From Pontibacter oryzae (lineage in GTDB: Bacteria > Bacteroidota > Bacteroidia > Cytophagales > Hymenobacteraceae): 64,000 nt of DNA. The stretch is from contig NZ_QWGE01000004.1 of NCBI RefSeq assembly GCF_003576375.1, positions 186,001 through 250,000 of the forward strand. The letters run 5' to 3'. Below the pieces are notes generated by a model, which was not told where the DNA came from, did no database searches, and was given only the letters and a program-made list of their open reading frames with translations. Shown piece by piece: positions 49,125 through 57,033 of the stretch. Every line of letters begins with the position of its first letter. Position 1 is the first letter of the stretch. A program made the translations under genes and the position numbers.

Positions 49125-50702
49125 ATGAAACAGACGATAGATGAGCTGCCAATACGCAAAGAGCTTGCCGACGTGCTGCAGCAATTAGGAATTAAAGAAG
49201 TTAACCCTGCCTATAGTACCGGCCTTAGCTGGGGCGGCCAGGAGGGGCGCACTACCCGCACCGTTACATCTCCGGCTGATGGTAGCACGATTGCCACCGT
49301 AAATATGGCAACTGCCGAAGATTACGACCACGTGGTGCAGCAGGCACAGGAGGCATTTAAAGTATGGCGTAAGGTTACAGCACCAAAGCGTGGCGAGATC
49401 GTGCGCCAAATTGGCGATAAACTGCGCCAGCACAAAGAAGCGCTGGGCAAGCTGGTAAGCTACGAGATGGGCAAAATTTACCAGGAGGGTATGGGCGAGG
49501 TGCAGGAGATGATTGATATCTGCGACTTTGCCGTAGGTTTGTCGCGCCAGCTGCACGGCTTTACCATGCACTCAGAGCGCCCGCAGCACCGCATGTATGA
49601 GCAGTATCACCCGCTGGGTATCGTAGGCATCATCTCGGCATTTAACTTCCCGGTGGCCGTTTGGAGCTGGAACGCCATGCTTGCCGCCGTGTGTGGCGAT
49701 GTGATGATCTGGAAACCATCTGAGAAAACCCCGCTAACCGGTATTGCCTGCCAGCATATAATCCGGGATGTGTTAGCAGAGAACGAGCTTCCGGAAGGTA
49801 TCTTTAACCTGATTATAGGTGATGCAGAGATTGGTAGTCTGATGAGCCACGACAAACGCGTGCCGTTAGTGTCTGCCACTGGCTCTACGCGCATGGGTAA
49901 GAAAGTAGGCGAGGCCGTGGGCGCCCGACTAGGCAAATCGCTGCTGGAGCTTGGCGGTAACAATGCCATTATACTTACAGAGAACGCAGACCTGGAAATG
50001 GCGCTTCGTGCCATTGTGTTTGGCGCCGTAGGTACATGCGGGCAGCGTTGCACGTCTACGCGCCGTCTTATCATCCACGAGAGTATCTATGAGCAGGTAA
50101 AACAGCGCCTGCTGAAAGCGTATCAGAACCTTCCGATCGGCCATCCGCTGGATAGCACGACTTTGGTTGGCCCACTGATTGACAAGGATTCCGTAACAGC
50201 CTTTAGTGCAGCCCTCGAAAAAGTGCAGCAGGAAGGCGGAGCGCTGCTTGTTGGCGGCGAGGTGCTGACAGGCGAAGGCTACGAGAGTGGAACCTATGTG
50301 AAGCCAGCCATTGTGGAAGCCGAGAACCATTACGAGATGGTGCAGGAAGAAACTTTTGCCCCAATCCTATACCTGATAAAGTATAGCGGCGATGTAGAAG
50401 ATGCACTGGAGCTGCAGAATGGCGTTCGCCAGGGGCTTTCCTCTGCCATTTTCTCTACTAACCTGCTAGAGACAGAAGCTTTCCTGAGCCACTGGGGTTC
50501 TGATTGCGGCATCGCTAACGTAAACATTGGTACGTCCGGAGCCGAGATTGGCGGAGCCTTTGGCGGCGAGAAAGAAACCGGCGGTGGCCGTGAGTCTGGT
50601 TCCGATGCCTGGAAAGTATACATGCGCCGCCAGACAAACACCATCAACTATGGCCGCGAGCTACCTCTAGCGCAAGGCATCAAGTTCGATATTGCAGATT
50701 AA
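49125..50702 (+). CDS. ALDH7-type aldehyde dehydrogenase (aminoadipate-semialdehyde dehydrogenase-like)
   Basis: 525 residues. The cofactor region is GIISAFNFPVAVWSWN, with VSATGSTRMGKKV and LELGGNNAIIL (catalytic Glu); the catalytic cysteine lies in GAVGTCGQRCTSTRRL. The GQRCTSTRR form and the tail TNTINYGRELPLAQGIKFD are typical of the ALDH7/antiquitin group, whose best-known member oxidises alpha-aminoadipate semialdehyde in lysine breakdown. This substrate is inference from family. A strong terminator follows about 100 bases downstream, then the DnaA-box region. Confidence 0.9.
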   Translation: MKQTIDELPIRKELADVLQQLGIKEVNPAYSTGLSWGGQEGRTTRTVTSPADGSTIATVNMATAEDYDHVVQQAQEAFKVWRKVTAPKRGEIVRQIGDKLRQHKEALGKLVSYEMGKIYQEGMGEVQEMIDICDFAVGLSRQLHGFTMHSERPQHRMYEQYHPLGIVGIISAFNFPVAVWSWNAMLAAVCGDVMIWKPSEKTPLTGIACQHIIRDVLAENELPEGIFNLIIGDAEIGSLMSHDKRVPLVSATGSTRMGKKVGEAVGARLGKSLLELGGNNAIILTENADLEMALRAIVFGAVGTCGQRCTSTRRLIIHESIYEQVKQRLLKAYQNLPIGHPLDSTTLVGPLIDKDSVTAFSAALEKVQQEGGALLVGGEVLTGEGYESGTYVKPAIVEAENHYEMVQEETFAPILYLIKYSGDVEDALELQNGVRQGLSSAIFSTNLLETEAFLSHWGSDCGIANVNIGTSGAEIGGAFGGEKETGGGRESGSDAWKVYMRRQTNTINYGRELPLAQGIKFDIAD

Positions 50703-50805
50703 GGCTCAGGAGTTACAGGAATACTCTCTATATATTAACAGGGTTGTGGATTATACTTACCAGTTTACCTCAAGTATAGCAAACCTGAAAATTCTGACTA
50801 AAAGT

Positions 50806-50844
50806 AAAAAAGCGCCAGCTCTATCCAGGGCTGGCGCTTTTTTT
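50806..50844 (+). terminator. Terminator after the aldehyde dehydrogenase gene
   Basis: AGCGCCAGC (50811-50819) and GCTGGCGCT (50830-50838), nine perfect pairs, flanked by A5 and T6. It shields the region to the right from read-through. Confidence 0.9.
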
Positions 50845-50850
50845 AATGCC

Positions 50851-51218
50851 TGTGCATAACAGATGAATGTGTTAATCTAGAGTGGTTTTATACACAGGTT
50901 ACTCAATTAATAACAATTCAGGCGATTTGGCTCCGGTTTTTACGCAGGTTTGTTTCCTTCTGGCAGACCACTTACGCATACCTATACTTTCCCTTTCTTT
51001 CAGGAAGCAGCTATTGTATGTACTTATCCACAATTGTGCATAAGCCCTATGTGGATATGTGGAAAACCTAAAGGTGTCCTTGCTTTTATGCTGCACAGAA
51101 GCTTGGCTTTAGCGTTCATAATTTCTGTGTTATCTGAAAATACATACTTAACATCAAGAATATTAGCTTAATAGCATCCGGGGCATTATCCACAGCTACC
51201 TGTGGATAATGTGGAAAA
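50851..51218. other. DnaA-box cluster, candidate replication origin
   Basis: Gene-free DNA with nine DnaA-box-like nonamers. Exact TTATNCACA: 50888-50896 (+), 51024-51032 (+), 51186-51194 (+), and on the reverse strand 50851-50859, 51035-51043 and 51201-51209. Near matches on the reverse strand: 51050-51058 (ATATCCACA), 51058-51066 and 51210-51218 (both TTTTCCACA). TTATCCACA at 51186 and TGTGGATAA at 51201 form an inverted pair 6 bases apart. An AT-rich stretch (about 51,119-51,172) lies inside. This is the content expected of oriC, or of a DnaA-titration site. No protein-coding frame here looks real. Confidence 0.6.
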
Positions 51219-51371
51219 GTATGCTAACGAAAAACTATCGGAAAAATTTTACAACTTCATGCAACCTCGCGTTTCTCGGTTTGTCTTTAGTATAGAGAGT
51301 GAGAAAGGAGAGATGGAACAGATGTAACAGCGTGTCGTGCTAGCGCGGCTTAATCGATTTGGCCTAAAACT

Positions 51372-51929
51372 TTGAAAAAACTTAGCTACCAGGATGTTAA
51401 CCACCTTGTGATAGACCGCTGTAAAAGCGGGGATCATAGGGCGCAATATGAGCTGTATAAGCTATATGCCAAAGCTATGTTTAACGTGAGCATGCGCATT
51501 ACCAACGATTACACCGAGGCTGAGGATGTGTTGCAGGAGGCATTTGTAAGCGCGTTCAAGAACCTGCACGGGTATAAAGCGGAGGCATCTTTTGGCAGCT
51601 GGCTAAAAAAGATAGTGATCAATGCCTCTATCAATGCCATCCGGAAAAGGCGCTCAGAACTGGTGCCGCTGGATGAGCAGCAGATGGCAGATGTGCCGGA
51701 TGAGGTGAATGAAGATTACTCTGAATGGCAGGTGGATAAGGTAAGAAGGGCTATCCAGAAATTACCGGATGGCTACCGCGTGGTGCTTACCTTATACTTG
51801 CTGGAAGGGTACGACCATTCAGAGATCGGAGAGATTATGGGTATAACGGAATCAACGTCGAAATCACAGTACAGCAGGGCGCGCAAAAAGCTCCTGGAGA
51901 TAATGAAAGAAGCCCAGTTTGCAAACTGA
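51372..51929 (+). CDS. ECF RNA polymerase sigma factor
   Basis: 185 residues from a TTG at 51372; a stop codon lies seven codons upstream and no ATG is available, so the start is TTG or a GTG further in. Region 2 spans about residues 22-90 (MRITNDYTEAEDVLQEAFVS, FGSWLKKIVINASINAIRKR) and region 4 about 125-180 (LPDGYRVVLTLYLLEGYDH, EIGEIMGITESTSKSQYSRA). It is an extracytoplasmic-function sigma factor. The next genes encode its likely anti-sigma factor and an envelope protein, the usual cassette. Confidence 0.93.
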   Translation: MKKLSYQDVNHLVIDRCKSGDHRAQYELYKLYAKAMFNVSMRITNDYTEAEDVLQEAFVSAFKNLHGYKAEASFGSWLKKIVINASINAIRKRRSELVPLDEQQMADVPDEVNEDYSEWQVDKVRRAIQKLPDGYRVVLTLYLLEGYDHSEIGEIMGITESTSKSQYSRARKKLLEIMKEAQFAN

Positions 51930-51964
51930 TACATCCATAAAAGAACATATGATATACTAATACG

Positions 51965-52597
51965 ATGAAAGATAGCTTAGAAAAGTTTGTGCAGAATAAC
52001 CGGGAGGAGTTCGACGTGTTCGAGCCAAGCCCGGAGCTTTGGCAACACATTTGCCGAGAGCTGCCGCCACAGGCTGGGAAGAAAGAAGCGAAGGTGATAA
52101 ATATAAAACTTGGCTCTGTAGCCAACTTCAGCACCGATCATTTCTTTATGCGCGTAGCCGCTGCCATACTCCTGTTGCTGGGCTGTGGCCTTACCTTGGT
52201 ATTGGTGAAGCAGGATAGCAGCGGAGCCTCTACAAGTATTGCCTCGGTGCAGGCTGCGAATAACGTTGCCCCAGAGCTGCCAGAGATAGAAGCATACTAT
52301 GCAAGCCAGATAGAGAAGAAAAAGACCGAGCTAAGCGAGTATGACCTGAAGATATTGGGCCTAGATGAGCAACAGGTAATTGATAACGAATTGGCGCGCC
52401 TCGACAGCAGCTACGTGCACTTAAAGAAACAACTATATACCACCCCGAATACCGATGAAATAGTTGCCGCCCTTATCCAGAACCTGCAGATCAGGATTAA
52501 GGTGCTTAACAAACAATTAGAAGTACTTCAGAACCTGAAAAATGTAAACCAAGAACTCATTTCAGAACCAAAAAACGATGATACGACGAATGCATAA
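51965..52597 (+). CDS. Membrane-anchored anti-sigma factor
   Basis: 210 residues. The cytosolic N-terminus (about 1-58) carries EPSPELWQHICRELP, similar to anti-sigma domains; one membrane segment follows (about 62-81), then a periplasmic coiled coil (KKKTELSEYDLKILGLDEQQ, LNKQLEVLQNLKNVNQEL). The sensing signal is unknown. The gene lies 35 bases after the sigma factor and overlaps the start of the next gene by 20 bases. Assignment as the anti-sigma partner rests on position and topology. Confidence 0.8.
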   Translation: MKDSLEKFVQNNREEFDVFEPSPELWQHICRELPPQAGKKEAKVINIKLGSVANFSTDHFFMRVAAAILLLLGCGLTLVLVKQDSSGASTSIASVQAANNVAPELPEIEAYYASQIEKKKTELSEYDLKILGLDEQQVIDNELARLDSSYVHLKKQLYTTPNTDEIVAALIQNLQIRIKVLNKQLEVLQNLKNVNQELISEPKNDDTTNA

Positions 52598-53735
52598 ATA
52601 TCTACTCTATCTGTTGGTGCTTGCATTGGCACCTACCTTGGCGCTGGCCCAGAATGCAGAGCCTGTCCCATGCCCTGAACAATCCGTTGTGTTGGATTTA
52701 TCGGAGCTGCGCGAGCTGGCGAATCTGGAAGACCTGAGCGAGCTGAAACAACTGGCCGTGCTGGAAAGCCCCGAGTACCCGCAAGACATGAAAGACATGG
52801 TTAGACTTGCCATGGAGGAGCAAACCGGCGACCTGAGCGCTTGCACAGCAGCCTACGATGTTGAAAAACGCAAGGTGATAGAAAAAAGCTTCAAGGTTAC
52901 CAGCAAAGACATCCTGAGCTTCGAAAATGAATGGGGCAAAGTGCATGTAAACACCTGGGATAAAAACGAAGTGCAGGTAAGGGTAGATGTCATAGCCCGT
53001 GCTGGCACAGAGGCTAAGGCCCAGGAAGTACTTAACAATATCAAGGTGGTAGAAAGCCGTTCCGGTAACACGTACTCGTTTCGTACAAAGCGGGAGCCAA
53101 TGCGTATCAGTAACAATGATAAAAGCATGGAGATCAACTATACCATCTACATGCCTGCCAACAATGCGATAGCCGTTAAGAATAGCTTCGGTGATGTTTA
53201 TCTGGCATCACTCAAAGGGAAAGCAGATATAGATATAAGTTACGGATCACTAAAGTGCGACCGCCTAGCAAACTCTAGTAATAATGTGAAACTCAGTTAT
53301 AGTTCAGGAAGCTGCACTTACATAAACGGTGGAAATCTAAGCATAGCCTTTTCAAGTATGAAAGTTGATGAAGCCAGCGGACTGCAAGGGCACTCTAAAT
53401 ACAGCGACTTTAAAGTTGGCAACCTTGAGCAAACTATGGAAATGGATTTAAAATACGGCTCTTTTAAGATTGATAACATCAGCAAGAATATTCAGAAGAT
53501 TTCTCTCGATAGCGGCTTTACACCGGTTAGCCTGAACTTTGCGGATAATACAGCTTTCAACTTCGATGTAAATGTGCAGTTCGGTAACTTTAATGTAGAT
53601 AAGTCGTTGGTTACAATAACATCGCACGAAAAGAGCTATACCTCAGCGGAATACAAAGGCCGGTTTGGGGGAGCATCCCCCAAGGGTTTGGTGAGCATCA
53701 CTTCTAAGTATGGCGATGTGAAATTCACGAAATAG
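52578..53735 (+). CDS. Exported adhesin-like (DUF4097-type) protein
   Basis: 385 residues. The signal peptide (MIRRMHKYLLYLLVLALAPT, ending LALA before Gln) may start at 52578 or at the ATG at 52590. The mature part is rich in beta strands with repeated turns of the form GDVYLASLKGKADIDISYGS and FENEWGKVHVNTWDKNEVQV, like DUF4097 proteins, predicted to form a beta-helix. It overlaps the anti-sigma gene and is probably the envelope-side output or sensor of the cassette. The function is not known. Confidence 0.75.
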   Translation: MIRRMHKYLLYLLVLALAPTLALAQNAEPVPCPEQSVVLDLSELRELANLEDLSELKQLAVLESPEYPQDMKDMVRLAMEEQTGDLSACTAAYDVEKRKVIEKSFKVTSKDILSFENEWGKVHVNTWDKNEVQVRVDVIARAGTEAKAQEVLNNIKVVESRSGNTYSFRTKREPMRISNNDKSMEINYTIYMPANNAIAVKNSFGDVYLASLKGKADIDISYGSLKCDRLANSSNNVKLSYSSGSCTYINGGNLSIAFSSMKVDEASGLQGHSKYSDFKVGNLEQTMEMDLKYGSFKIDNISKNIQKISLDSGFTPVSLNFADNTAFNFDVNVQFGNFNVDKSLVTITSHEKSYTSAEYKGRFGGASPKGLVSITSKYGDVKFTK

Positions 53736-53770
53736 TAAAAACGCATTAATAATAGTTTGTTTAAGGTGAA

Positions 53771-53800
53771 AGAAGAGCTGGCAAAAGCCGGCTCTTCTTG
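53771..53800 (+). terminator. Terminator after the sigma/anti-sigma operon
   Basis: AGAAGAGCTGGC (53771-53782) and GCCGGCTCTTCT (53787-53798), 12 pairs with one mismatch-type T-G pair, loop AAAA, a short T-rich tail. Confidence 0.75.
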
Positions 53801-53835
53801 TTATATACCTGCAGGTAATCGATCTTTATTAACCG

Positions 53836-53843
53836 TATATTTG
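53836..53843 (+). promoter_or_regulatory. -7 box just before the RidA gene
   Basis: TATATTTG, an exact TAnnTTTG, ending only 3 bases before the ATG at 53847. If used, the transcript would begin at or within a few bases of the start codon, giving a leaderless mRNA or a later start. Confidence 0.4.
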
Positions 53844-53846
53844 ACT

Positions 53847-54275
53847 ATGGCAAAGAACAACGAACCATTGAATTCAGACAAGGCTCCGGAACCGGTGGGC
53901 CTTTACCCGCATGCGCGCCGTGTCGGCCATCTGCTTTTTCTGTCGGGTGTGGGGCCGCGCGAACGTGGCACTAAAAAGATACCGGGCGTAGAGCTGGGTG
54001 CAGCAGGTAGCATCCTTAGCTATGACATTGAGGCGCAATGCCACTCAGTTTTCAAAAATGTGAAAGCTATACTGGAAGATGCCGGGTCGAGCTGGGCAAA
54101 CCTGATAGATGTAACCGTTTTCCTGACGAACATGCAGGACGACTTTGCAACCTACAACCGTATTTATGCCGAGTATTTCCAGGAGAATCAGCCGTGCCGC
54201 ACCACCGTGGAGGTAAACAAGCTGCCCACTCCAATTGCCATCGAGCTAAAGTGCATTGCCACCATCGGCGATTAA
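53847..54275 (+). CDS. RidA/YjgF family protein (2-aminomuconate deaminase-like)
   Basis: 142 residues from the ATG at 53847. A longer frame from 53757 would run through the terminator of the preceding operon and is rejected. The start APEPVGLYPHARRVGHLLFL, SGVGPRERGTKKIPGVELG and the end LPTPIAIELKCIATIG fit the RidA fold, with the conserved catalytic Arg in NQPCRTTVEV. The N-terminal half resembles 2-aminomuconate deaminases of tryptophan breakdown; whether it is that enzyme or a general enamine/imine deaminase is open. It precedes the MutS-like gene by 25 bases. Confidence 0.85.
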   Translation: MAKNNEPLNSDKAPEPVGLYPHARRVGHLLFLSGVGPRERGTKKIPGVELGAAGSILSYDIEAQCHSVFKNVKAILEDAGSSWANLIDVTVFLTNMQDDFATYNRIYAEYFQENQPCRTTVEVNKLPTPIAIELKCIATIGD

Positions 54276-54300
54276 CAATTTCAAAGTATAAAATACAAGC

Positions 54301-56115
54301 GTGAGCGAACCAATAGAGCAATTTTACAGCAGTCGGGCTGCACAGTTTACCGAAGAAGAGAAGAAAGCAGCATCCAAATCTGGCCTGGTGTCGTGGCTGC
54401 GCGTGGCTGTGTTTATACTTGGCGCGGGCCTGGCCTACCATTTTTTCAATACATATAATGCTACTGCTGGTGCATTTACCATACTTGGCTTTTATGCGCT
54501 GTTCATACTTGTGCTGCGCTGGCACAGCCGTTTAAACTTTAGGTACCAGCAGCTGCGCTTAGTGCGCCAGGTAAACGAGCAGGAAATTGAGCGTTTGCAA
54601 GGCAAGCTTACCCAGTTCGATGGCGGCAAGGAGTTTATTGATGATCATCACCCGTACACCTCCGACCTGGATATCTTCGGGCAAAACTCGCTGTTTCAGC
54701 TCCTGAACCGCTCTGTAACCAGTATTGGCAAGTATAAACTGGCAACCTGGCTGCGGCAGGCAGCCTCACCACAGGAAGTGCAGCAACGGCAGGATGCCCT
54801 CACCGAGCTAGCCTCAAGCCAAAACCTGGACTGGCTGCAGGCCTTACTGGCCCTCCCGATGCACTACAAACACGATGCAGAATCAGCAGCTGGGTTTATA
54901 AATTGGTTCTCAGGAAAAGAGTTCTACCGGCAGTACCGTTGGCTAAAACCGCTGGTAATCATACTTCCGGTACTTACGCTGGCAGCTATTGCAGCCTGGT
55001 TTTATGGCATGAGTGGCTGGATAGCCGTTGCTTTTCTACTTGTTCAGTTCATACTGGCTTACCGGTTTAGGGTAGAGCGCGAGGAGTATTACGAGAAAAG
55101 CGCTGGCATCTATGAAGCCATGCGTAGCTACACCCGGCAGCTCCAGCACCTCGAGGATAAACCGTTTACGGCTCCTAAACTCCAGGACTTGCAAAGCCAT
55201 TTAAAATCTTCGGATGCAAAAGCCTCAGCAAGTATAAATAAGCTAGCCAATATCATCGATTTTTTTTCGTGGCGCCTTAGTACGCTGATGGCCTTTTTTC
55301 TGAACACGGTGCTGATGTGGGACTTTGTGTGGATGTACCGCTTGGAGCAATGGAAAGCGCAGCACCTAAGCAGGTTAGAGCACAGCCTAAGCGTATTGGC
55401 CGAGTTCGAAGCGCTGGCAAGTATGGCGGCTTTCCGGCATGCGCACCCACAGTATTGCATACCTGCACTAAGCCAGCAGCCGTTTTATTTTGATGCCTCA
55501 GATATGGCGCACCCGCTTATTTTCTCTGTGGCACCCATTGCCAATTCCTTCAAAATGCAAGGAGCTGGCCATACCATCGTTATTACCGGCTCAAACATGT
55601 CGGGCAAAACTACCTTTTTGCGCACGGTAGGTATAAACATGGTGTTGGCGTTGATGGGGGCGCCAGCTTGTGCTAAAAGTATGGTTGTAGCGCCCTCCCA
55701 AGTATATACCGCCATGCGCACCGCCGACAACCTGGCCGAAAACACGTCCTCTTTTTATGCCGAACTGAAGCGCCTCCGCGTATTGCTGGAGCTTACTGAG
55801 CACGATCAGCCAGTCTTTTACCTGCTGGATGAAATCCTGAAAGGCACTAACTCGCGCGATCGCCACCTGGGCGCCATGTCGCTAATACGGCAGCTACATA
55901 AACGCAATGCCTCAGGCCTGATCTCTACCCATGATCTGGAGCTTGGAGCCATGGAACAGGAATTGCCCGGCAGCGTAGAGAACTACAGCTTCAACAGCGA
56001 CATAATCGGGAATGAAATTAATTTTGATTATAAGCTTACCCGGGGCATTTGCCGTAGCTTTAACGCCAGCAAACTAATGCAGCTGATGGGCATCGAGATT
56101 GATGCGGAAGCCTAA
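54301..56115 (+). CDS. Membrane-anchored MutS-like ATPase
   Basis: 604 residues from a GTG start. Two membrane segments lie near the N-terminus (about 31-50 and 57-74) and two more near 216-235 and 240-256. The C-terminal part is a MutS ATPase: Walker A GSNMSGKTTFLRT (430-442), the segment NLAENTSSFYAEL, Walker B VFYLLDEILKGTNSRDRH (about 505-522) and ISTHDLELG. The mismatch-recognition domain I of MutS is missing and the middle resembles the MutS lever domains. Typical MutS and MutS2 lack membrane segments. The function is unknown. Confidence 0.85.
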   Translation: MSEPIEQFYSSRAAQFTEEEKKAASKSGLVSWLRVAVFILGAGLAYHFFNTYNATAGAFTILGFYALFILVLRWHSRLNFRYQQLRLVRQVNEQEIERLQGKLTQFDGGKEFIDDHHPYTSDLDIFGQNSLFQLLNRSVTSIGKYKLATWLRQAASPQEVQQRQDALTELASSQNLDWLQALLALPMHYKHDAESAAGFINWFSGKEFYRQYRWLKPLVIILPVLTLAAIAAWFYGMSGWIAVAFLLVQFILAYRFRVEREEYYEKSAGIYEAMRSYTRQLQHLEDKPFTAPKLQDLQSHLKSSDAKASASINKLANIIDFFSWRLSTLMAFFLNTVLMWDFVWMYRLEQWKAQHLSRLEHSLSVLAEFEALASMAAFRHAHPQYCIPALSQQPFYFDASDMAHPLIFSVAPIANSFKMQGAGHTIVITGSNMSGKTTFLRTVGINMVLALMGAPACAKSMVVAPSQVYTAMRTADNLAENTSSFYAELKRLRVLLELTEHDQPVFYLLDEILKGTNSRDRHLGAMSLIRQLHKRNASGLISTHDLELGAMEQELPGSVENYSFNSDIIGNEINFDYKLTRGICRSFNASKLMQLMGIEIDAEA

Positions 56116-56150
56116 GCCAGTTTTTATACTTTTAAACCTAACATAAAACC

Positions 56151-56393
56151 ATGAGAGTAGTAGCTGATATCCCAAACCCTAACATGAAAGTAACGCTCCT
56201 AAGCTGGAACGGTAAGTACCTGATCAAGCTGGAAAAAGGAGATTTTGAGCAAACCTACAAAATAGGGGAAATGGACGTAATGGGCGACGCCGGCGCCAAA
56301 GAACTGCTGGACGAGGCGTTTCTGGAAGCCGCCATGAACCGCTTCAGCGACATGCGCGACGCCTTCGTGAGCACGGTTAGGCGAAACAGTTAG
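56151..56393 (+). CDS. Small conserved-looking protein, unknown function
   Basis: 80 residues, ATG at 56151. It starts MRVVADIPNPNMKVTLLSWN and has a mixed alpha/beta pattern ending in a helix (EAFLEAAMNRFSDMRDAF). It has no signal peptide or membrane segment and no family I recognise. The lack of a better frame, its codon use and the position 35 bases after the MutS-like gene support its being real. It may share that transcript. Confidence 0.65.
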   Translation: MRVVADIPNPNMKVTLLSWNGKYLIKLEKGDFEQTYKIGEMDVMGDAGAKELLDEAFLEAAMNRFSDMRDAFVSTVRRNS

Positions 56394-56515
56394 GCTTTTA
56401 TACTTACGATAGCAACACCTGCCAGGAGTTGGCGGCGAATGTAAGTTAACATGCAACGTAAGGCATCAATTTAGGGTCCTGTAAGTAGTTGACCTACCTA
56501 ACCCTATATTGCCTT

Positions 56516-56962
56516 ATGAAGAAACTTGTGGTATTGCCGTTGTTAGTGCTTGTTTTGTTTTCTTGTGATAAAGAAAAACTCAGCGCAGAGGCAGAGCTTA
56601 CGTTTAAGGAGTTGTCCGAACCACAGAAGTGGGAGCTTGTTAAAATGTCAGGGCAAATTGCTGACTCAGAAACAACTGGCAAAGCTATGCCCTGGCAGGA
56701 ATATTACACGTTTAACCCGGATGGGAGCTTTACTAAAGTGAGGGCTGTAGAAGGTAGCTTAATATCTGCCACAGGAACTTATAAATACCACATTACACAC
56801 AGCGAGAAGTATATCGAGCTCATTTACCCTGCTTACAATGATTTAATAGGCAGTTGTACCTCTGCAGAGCTTAAAGAAACTTTAATAGTCAACGAAAATG
56901 GGCTTCAAAGTAATTGGTGGGCATGCGATGGCCCCGGGTTGTGGTATAAATTAGCAGACTAA
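56516..56962 (+). CDS. Putative lipoprotein
   Basis: 148 residues from the ATG at 56516; an earlier TTG frame is rejected. MKKLVVLPLLVLVLFSC is a lipoprotein signal with Cys17. The mature part (YYTFNPDGSFTKVRAVEGSL, ATGTYKYHITHSEKYIELIY) has the beta-strand pattern of lipocalin-like proteins of Bacteroidota, although this is only a resemblance. It stands alone between the small protein gene and the tsf terminator. Confidence 0.7.
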   Translation: MKKLVVLPLLVLVLFSCDKEKLSAEAELTFKELSEPQKWELVKMSGQIADSETTGKAMPWQEYYTFNPDGSFTKVRAVEGSLISATGTYKYHITHSEKYIELIYPAYNDLIGSCTSAELKETLIVNENGLQSNWWACDGPGLWYKLAD

Positions 56963-56981
56963 AGCATAAAATACGTAACAC

Positions 56982-57011
56982 AAAAAAAGCCCCTGATCTC
57001 TCAGGGGCTTT
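56982..57011 (-). terminator. Terminator after tsf (reverse strand), also downstream of the lipoprotein gene
   Basis: AAAGCCCCTGA (56986-56996) and TCAGGGGCTTT (57001-57011), 11 perfect pairs, loop TCTC. Read on the reverse strand it is followed by a T7 run, a strong terminator for tsf. Confidence 0.9.
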
Positions 57012-57033
57012 CCTTTTATACTTTCAGTTAAAA

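Noticed and set aside
50899..51171. Short frames on both strands in the DnaA-box region
   Set aside because: They cover the DnaA boxes, lack protein-like composition, and have no promoter or signal.
53757..53846. N-terminal extension of the RidA protein
   Set aside because: It would translate through the strong terminator at 53,771-53,800; the RidA fold begins after the ATG at 53,847.
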